This document shows, piece by piece, positions 59,911 through 64,000 of a stretch of DNA of 64,000 nucleotides. The number at the start of each line of letters is the position of its first letter. Within the stretch, counting starts at the first letter, position 1. This DNA comes from Bacteroidales bacterium (GTDB taxonomy: Bacteria > Bacteroidota > Bacteroidia > Bacteroidales > F082), in assembly GCA_017477425.1 (NCBI GenBank), contig JAFUVT010000033.1:62001-126000 (forward strand), in the 5' to 3' direction. The notes beneath the pieces are model-generated. The model did not search any database. It was not told where the DNA came from and worked only from the letters and a program-made list of their open reading frames with translations. Made by a program: the position numbers and the translations under genes.

Positions 59911-60834
59911 ATGTCAAAAGATAAGAGATGTCTCATCACCAATGATGTGGAGACCACATCCATCTTAAACCACAAGCTTCGGGACAAGACAGGCGAGTAT
60001 GTCTTGAAACAAGGCATGCCTCGCTTGATTGACTTGTATGACAAGTATGAGGTTAAAGCCACGTTTTTCTTTACAGGACATATTGCAAGACTATATCCAA
60101 ATGTGGTAAGAATGGCATATGAACATGGTCATGAGGTGGGATCGCATGGCTTGACACATGAGGTGAGTAAGGCATTTGACGTGCTTTCTCCTGAAGAACA
60201 ATTGTCGCATTTGAGACAATCAAAGCAAATCTTGGAGGATATCATCGGCGAGGAAGTTGTCTCATTCCGAGCTCCTGCTGCACGTGTCGACAAGGGCTTT
60301 CCAAAAATCTTAGCTGAGGCAGGTTTTAAAATTGACAGCTCGGTGTCATCGCAACGCTTGGATATGATGTTCTCGTTTGGTGCGTTGAAAAAACTGAATT
60401 GGCTTACAGCACCGCGTAAGGCCTATTTCACGCAAAGCGACAACATCTTCAGAAAAGGGGATTCGATGGTGCTAGAGGCACCCATATCGGCCATGGGATT
60501 TCCTTATATCGGGACATTCATGCGTATCGCACCAGCCCTGAACCGCTGTACAAGACAGATGCTTTATTGGGAAACGCTGTGTAATGGCCGTCAATTTGTG
60601 TTTTTGACCCACCCCAATGAGTTTATCGACGAAGAAAGGGAGACGACTGAGATAGAACGGCGTGCCAGCAACTACATTTCCTACCTGTTGGGTGACGTGT
60701 TGCGCCATAAGCTAAAAGTGAAGAACTTGGGAGAAAAAGCCTTGCCGATTTATGAGCGTGAATTAGCATTCTTCCAAAGAAGAGGTTTTGACTTTGTGAC
60801 TTGTAAAGAATTGTATAATCTGAAAATCAAATAA
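59911..60834 (+). CDS. Polysaccharide deacetylase (NodB-like)
   Basis: The 307-aa product has T-N-D-V-E-T-T near 10 as motif 1, A-T-F-F-F-T-G near 51 and the metal-binding S-H-G-L-T-H near 77, then R-A-P-A near 119. This is the form with an initial N-D-V-E rather than F-D-D-G, seen in polysaccharide-associated deacetylases. It starts 5 nt after the epimerase stop. Confidence 0.86.
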   Translation: MSKDKRCLITNDVETTSILNHKLRDKTGEYVLKQGMPRLIDLYDKYEVKATFFFTGHIARLYPNVVRMAYEHGHEVGSHGLTHEVSKAFDVLSPEEQLSHLRQSKQILEDIIGEEVVSFRAPAARVDKGFPKILAEAGFKIDSSVSSQRLDMMFSFGALKKLNWLTAPRKAYFTQSDNIFRKGDSMVLEAPISAMGFPYIGTFMRIAPALNRCTRQMLYWETLCNGRQFVFLTHPNEFIDEERETTEIERRASNYISYLLGDVLRHKLKVKNLGEKALPIYERELAFFQRRGFDFVTCKELYNLKIK

Positions 60835-60836
60835 CT

Positions 60837-61367
60837 ATGCCGGCAAAGGAAGTGTTGCAGTTTTATGGATTGGATAGTTTCTGGGGAAAGATTTGGTATG
60901 CCATCAAATTCTTGTGGCGTTTCTTTCTCGACAAGTTGATCTTCATTACGCCCATTAAGTCGTGGCGAACTGTGCTGCAACGTTGGCGTGGCGTGAAGAT
61001 TGGCAAAGGGGTCTATATTGGTCATGAAGTGATTTTTGACAGGGTCTTTACTGATCAAATAACGATAGGCGATTATTCATCCATCGGTGATAGGGCAATT
61101 ATCACTGCTCATGCGAATATTCCATCGGATACGATATTGAAAAAAATCTATCCACGAAGCATCAAGAAAACCACTATTGGCAAAGGTGTGTGGATAATGC
61201 CGAATGTAACGATTGTCCCAGGGGTGACTATTGGAGACGAGGCTGTAATAGCCACTGGTGCGGTAGTGACCAAAGACGTCCCGCCTCGGGTTTTGGTTGC
61301 CGGGGTACCTGCCAAAGTGGTGAAAGACTTGAACCCGTTGCTGAAACCGTATGATAATCTAGAATAG
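60837..61367 (+). CDS. LbH acetyltransferase
   Basis: The 176-aa protein has a basic amphipathic N-terminus (about 1-50) and a beta helix with I-G-K-G-V-Y-I-G near 56, D-Y-S-S-I-G-D near 78 and A-G-V-P-A-K-V-V-K near 157. This is the layout of galactoside/colanic acid O-acetyltransferases. It starts 2 nt after the deacetylase stop. A neighbouring promoter starts a new unit downstream. Confidence 0.83.
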   Translation: MPAKEVLQFYGLDSFWGKIWYAIKFLWRFFLDKLIFITPIKSWRTVLQRWRGVKIGKGVYIGHEVIFDRVFTDQITIGDYSSIGDRAIITAHANIPSDTILKKIYPRSIKKTTIGKGVWIMPNVTIVPGVTIGDEAVIATGAVVTKDVPPRVLVAGVPAKVVKDLNPLLKPYDNLE

Positions 61368-61524
61368 TGAGAGAAATTAAGGTGGAATTCGAGAATAGAC
61401 TTCAAATTAAGAAGCTTTTCTGAAATAATTCGGAGTTGGTGCAAAATAGAAACGTTCGGTGGTTAATATGTATAGGAAGATGGGAAATTGTGATGGAAAT
61501 AATGTGCGTTTTGTTTTTTCTTTG

Positions 61525-61532
61525 TACTTTTG
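61525..61532 (+). promoter_or_regulatory. -7 box of the wza-wzc unit
   Basis: TACTTTTG matches TAnnTTTG, 22 nt before the wza ATG at 61555, so the export genes could be transcribed apart from the biosynthetic genes. The -33 region is not clear. Confidence 0.55.
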
Positions 61533-61554
61533 CAACCAGTTTAATGATAACACT

Positions 61555-62352
61555 ATGAAAAGACCAAAGAATTTATTATTGTTTTTTTTCGTCATGCTTA
61601 CCATGATGTCAACCTCTTGTGTCACTTCAAAGAAAGTACGCTATCTGCGTGATATGCCGATTGAGGGCGTGCCATTGAACGAAAAGTTTGAAGCCACCAT
61701 TGCTCCCAACGACGAGTTACGCATCTATGTGATGGGCGACGGCAAGAATGACGAGTTGGTCAAACCGTTCAATGTACTGGGTACTGCAGGGAGTAACACC
61801 GCCAATAACCGAATGGGTTATCTGGTGGATGTGAATGGAAATATCGAGTTCCCCGTGTTGGGCGAGCTGCATGTGGAGGGATTAACCCGTTTGCAATTGC
61901 AGGACACCATCGCCTCCCATCTGAAATCCAACGGTTATCTGAGTAACCCCAACGTGATGGTGCGCTTGATGAACTTCAAGATTTTCTTCTTGGGAACTGA
62001 ATCGGGTAAGGTGATCAATATCAACGAAGAACGTTGCACGTTTTTGGAAGCTTTGGCCATGTCGGGTGGTTTGAGCCTTTACACGCGACGTGACCGCATT
62101 GGCGTGATGCGTGAGGTGAATGGCAAGATGGTCATCCACTATTTGGATCCGCGTTCCACCGAGATTTTCAACGATGAGTTTTTCTTGCTGCAGCAAAATG
62201 ATATCATCTTTACTGAAGTGGGTTCACGTCGCTTCCTGAAGGAAGGCTATTCGAATTGGACCTGGGTGCTGTCGGGAGTGTCATCCATTATTACCGCCAT
62301 TACATCATATCTCACTTTGCAGAAATTGCTCAGCAAATCAACGACGCGTTAA
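61555..62352 (+). CDS. wza: Polysaccharide export outer membrane lipoprotein Wza
   Basis: The ATG at 61555 gives 265 aa with a lipoprotein signal (lipobox T-S-C at about residue 22). A Poly_export domain starts near 50 (I-A-P-N-D-E-L-R-I-Y-V) and is followed by a SLBB-like region (L-G-E-L-H-V-E-G-L-T near 103). A C-terminal hydrophobic segment lies at about 235-255. Bacteroidota members are shorter than E. coli Wza (379 aa). An upstream start in the same frame was rejected, because the promoter lies within that extension. Confidence 0.9.
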   Translation: MKRPKNLLLFFFVMLTMMSTSCVTSKKVRYLRDMPIEGVPLNEKFEATIAPNDELRIYVMGDGKNDELVKPFNVLGTAGSNTANNRMGYLVDVNGNIEFPVLGELHVEGLTRLQLQDTIASHLKSNGYLSNPNVMVRLMNFKIFFLGTESGKVININEERCTFLEALAMSGGLSLYTRRDRIGVMREVNGKMVIHYLDPRSTEIFNDEFFLLQQNDIIFTEVGSRRFLKEGYSNWTWVLSGVSSIITAITSYLTLQKLLSKSTTR

Positions 62353-62394
62353 CGATAATAACACATGAAATAATTCGGTTCAATTTTTAAGTAA

Positions 62395-64000
62395 ATGGAT
62401 ACCAATAAAACAAATACCACCAACAACGAAGCTGCTTTTTTTGATGAGGATACCAATAGCGGCTTCAAGTTTAAAGACGTGGTCTTCCTAATCCTTCGTA
62501 ATCTGCACTGGTTTATCTTGTGTGCCGCGATTGGCGGCGTTATTACCTATTACAAGGTTAGGAGCCAGGAACGGATCTATGCCAGCCGCGCTTCCATCAT
62601 GGTCAAGACGGCAGCGAGCGGCGGTACGGAGACCTATCGTGGCTCGGCGGCCATTAATGCCATCATGGGACAAGGATTGGTGGTGAGTTCGGTGAACAAT
62701 GAGATGATGGTGCTGAAGTCACAGACCAACATGGAGAATATGGTGCGTCAACTGGGATTGAACACTACGTATTCCTACAAGACAAAAGTGGCCAAACGAA
62801 ATCAAGACCTGTATAAGTCATCGCCGGTAGAGGTGAGTTTCCCGGATATGGACGAACAAACAAGTGTGTCGTTTACTATCCGTCCGGTTGACGATAATTA
62901 CGTGGCGATAGAAGATTTGGGCGGCAACGCCCCATCCATGCGGGTGAAGTTGAACGACACGGTGGCCATCCCGCAAGGGAAAATGGTTGTATCCCCCACG
63001 TGGCTCTATAAAGACTACAAGAATGTTCCTGTTAAGGTGGCCCATAGGCCTGTTTCGTCGGTGGCAGCCAACTATAGGAACCGCATCCGCGTTGCCCGCG
63101 ACAACGACCGCAACTCCATCCTGCGCCTGTCGCTGCAAGACACATCCCCTTTGCGTGCTGCGGATGCATTAAATACACTTATCGAAGTTTATAACCAAGA
63201 ATCCATCGACGACCAACAGCGAGTTTTGGACTACACAGAAGCCTTCATCAACAATCGTATCGATTATCTGATGAACGACATCCAGGACTACGAACAGGTC
63301 TTTGTGGATTTCAAGCGTTCGCATAATCTGATTGATACCAAGTCGTTCGGTCAAAGTTACCTTGCCAGTAGCGCTGCCTCAACTGAAGAAGCCAAGAAAT
63401 TGAGAGGCCAAGCAGCCAACATACGTTTCTTGATCAACTTTATCGAGAACAACGAAGGACAGGTTATCCCTATTGGTGCCACGAGTGTCGGTGGTGATGC
63501 AGCTGAGATTATCAAGAAATATAATGCCAACCAGACAACCTTGGATGGCTATAAGGCTGATGGAACCAGCAACAACCCCGTTGCCGTGAATTTGCAGGAG
63601 TCGCAGAACACCCTTCGTTCATCGATCTTGGCCATGCTGGAGAGCAATCTGCAAGGTCTTGAAACCCGCATCGATGCGGCCGACCGCGAGCGTAGTATCG
63701 CCAATGCACAGATTCAGTCGGTGCCTACCCAACAGCTTGAGTTGAATGAGGTGGGACGTATGCAAAACATCAAAGAGAAGCTGTACCTCCAACTGCTCAC
63801 CAAGCGTGAGGAGATGCTGTTGACTACGCCACAGTTGGAGTCAACATGTCGTGTGATAGATTATGCGCATCCCAACAACAAACCAGTGGCACCCGATGAG
63901 AAGAAGTCGCTGATGATGGGCATCCTCATCGGTTTGGCTGTACCTGCCGTCATCATGCTGTTGCGTAAGCTTCTTGATACGTCAATCCACGACAGGACAG
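62395..64000 (+). CDS. wzc: Wzc-type chain-length/tyrosine autokinase, 5' part (runs off window)
   Basis: The open frame runs from the ATG at 62395 to the window end (535 codons, no stop). The N-terminus (M-D-T-N-K-T-N) is cytoplasmic, with a first TM at about 37-53, then a long Wzz-like periplasmic domain (about 54-505) with the expected coiled coil. The end has P-x-K-P/P-N-N-K-P-V-A-P-D-E-K-K near 497-508 and a second TM at about 509-525. The kinase domain, if present, lies beyond the edge. With Wza it would form the export channel and set chain length. Confidence 0.9.
   Translation, partial: MDTNKTNTTNNEAAFFDEDTNSGFKFKDVVFLILRNLHWFILCAAIGGVITYYKVRSQERIYASRASIMVKTAASGGTETYRGSAAINAIMGQGLVVSSVNNEMMVLKSQTNMENMVRQLGLNTTYSYKTKVAKRNQDLYKSSPVEVSFPDMDEQTSVSFTIRPVDDNYVAIEDLGGNAPSMRVKLNDTVAIPQGKMVVSPTWLYKDYKNVPVKVAHRPVSSVAANYRNRIRVARDNDRNSILRLSLQDTSPLRAADALNTLIEVYNQESIDDQQRVLDYTEAFINNRIDYLMNDIQDYEQVFVDFKRSHNLIDTKSFGQSYLASSAASTEEAKKLRGQAANIRFLINFIENNEGQVIPIGATSVGGDAAEIIKKYNANQTTLDGYKADGTSNNPVAVNLQESQNTLRSSILAMLESNLQGLETRIDAADRERSIANAQIQSVPTQQLELNEVGRMQNIKEKLYLQLLTKREEMLLTTPQLESTCRVIDYAHPNNKPVAPDEKKSLMMGILIGLAVPAVIMLLRKLLDTSIHDRT

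Overview
The window is from a member of the Bacteroidota, most likely order Bacteroidales. The signs are Bacteroidota-type -7 promoter boxes (TAnnTTTG) ahead of many genes, a bamD - omega-like subunit - PorD - recN cluster, the type IX secretion (T9SS) regulator PorX, a secreted M14 peptidase with a C-terminal T9SS sorting domain, and a Wza/Wzc-type glycan export pair. No rRNA, tRNA or CRISPR array was recognised.

Region 1 (1-2.8 kb) is a small accessory patch. A broken 3' copy of a DUF7935-like gene lies at the left edge and an intact copy ends at 2722. Between them sit an ECF sigma factor, a small lipoprotein gene and a membrane-anchored 238-aa protein. The sigma gene and the 238-aa gene share an identical 14-mer upstream.

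Region 2 (2.8-23.3 kb) is mostly housekeeping: lpxD, ydcF-like, lpxC (without the FabZ fusion usual in this phylum), lpxA, recN, porD, omega, bamD, a T9SS cargo peptidase, dapA, DUF6913, an MBL hydrolase, a thioesterase, an HD phosphohydrolase behind a YafQ-type toxin-antitoxin pair, porX, tsaE, a thioredoxin-like lipoprotein, aroB, aroA and a LutA-like Fe-S protein.

Region 3 (23.3-64 kb) is one large plus-strand surface-glycan locus. It opens with WbpD/WbpE-type diamino-uronate genes and an initiating sugar transferase. A strong promoter with a ~180-nt leader then precedes Wzm. Next comes an acyl-building module: aminotransferase, ATP-grasp, GNAT, ACP, two SDRs, AMP-ligase, second ACP and KAS III. 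A Schlafen/AlbA-type ATP-binding gene has landed at the 3' end of the KAS III gene and left a duplicated 152-bp tail. A 4,6-dehydratase/aminotransferase/PglD/CBS-nucleotidyltransferase set follows, interrupted by a decayed O-acyltransferase. Then come Wzt, about ten glycosyltransferases, a TupA-like ATP-grasp, a GNAT, two deacetylases, a DUF354 protein, a UDP-GlcNAc 2-epimerase, an acetyltransferase, Wza, and the start of the Wzc chain-length protein, which runs off the right edge.

Taken together, sugar nucleotides would be built and decorated with acyl or amino-acid groups, assembled on undecaprenyl phosphate, and exported by the Wzm/Wzt ABC transporter; no Wzx or Wzy was recognised. Because Wbp-type genes and T9SS genes occur together, part of the locus may serve an A-LPS-like glycan that anchors T9SS cargo. 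That link is inference. Genes for UDP-GlcNAc dehydrogenase, WbpB, NeuB and RmlA/B are not in the window.
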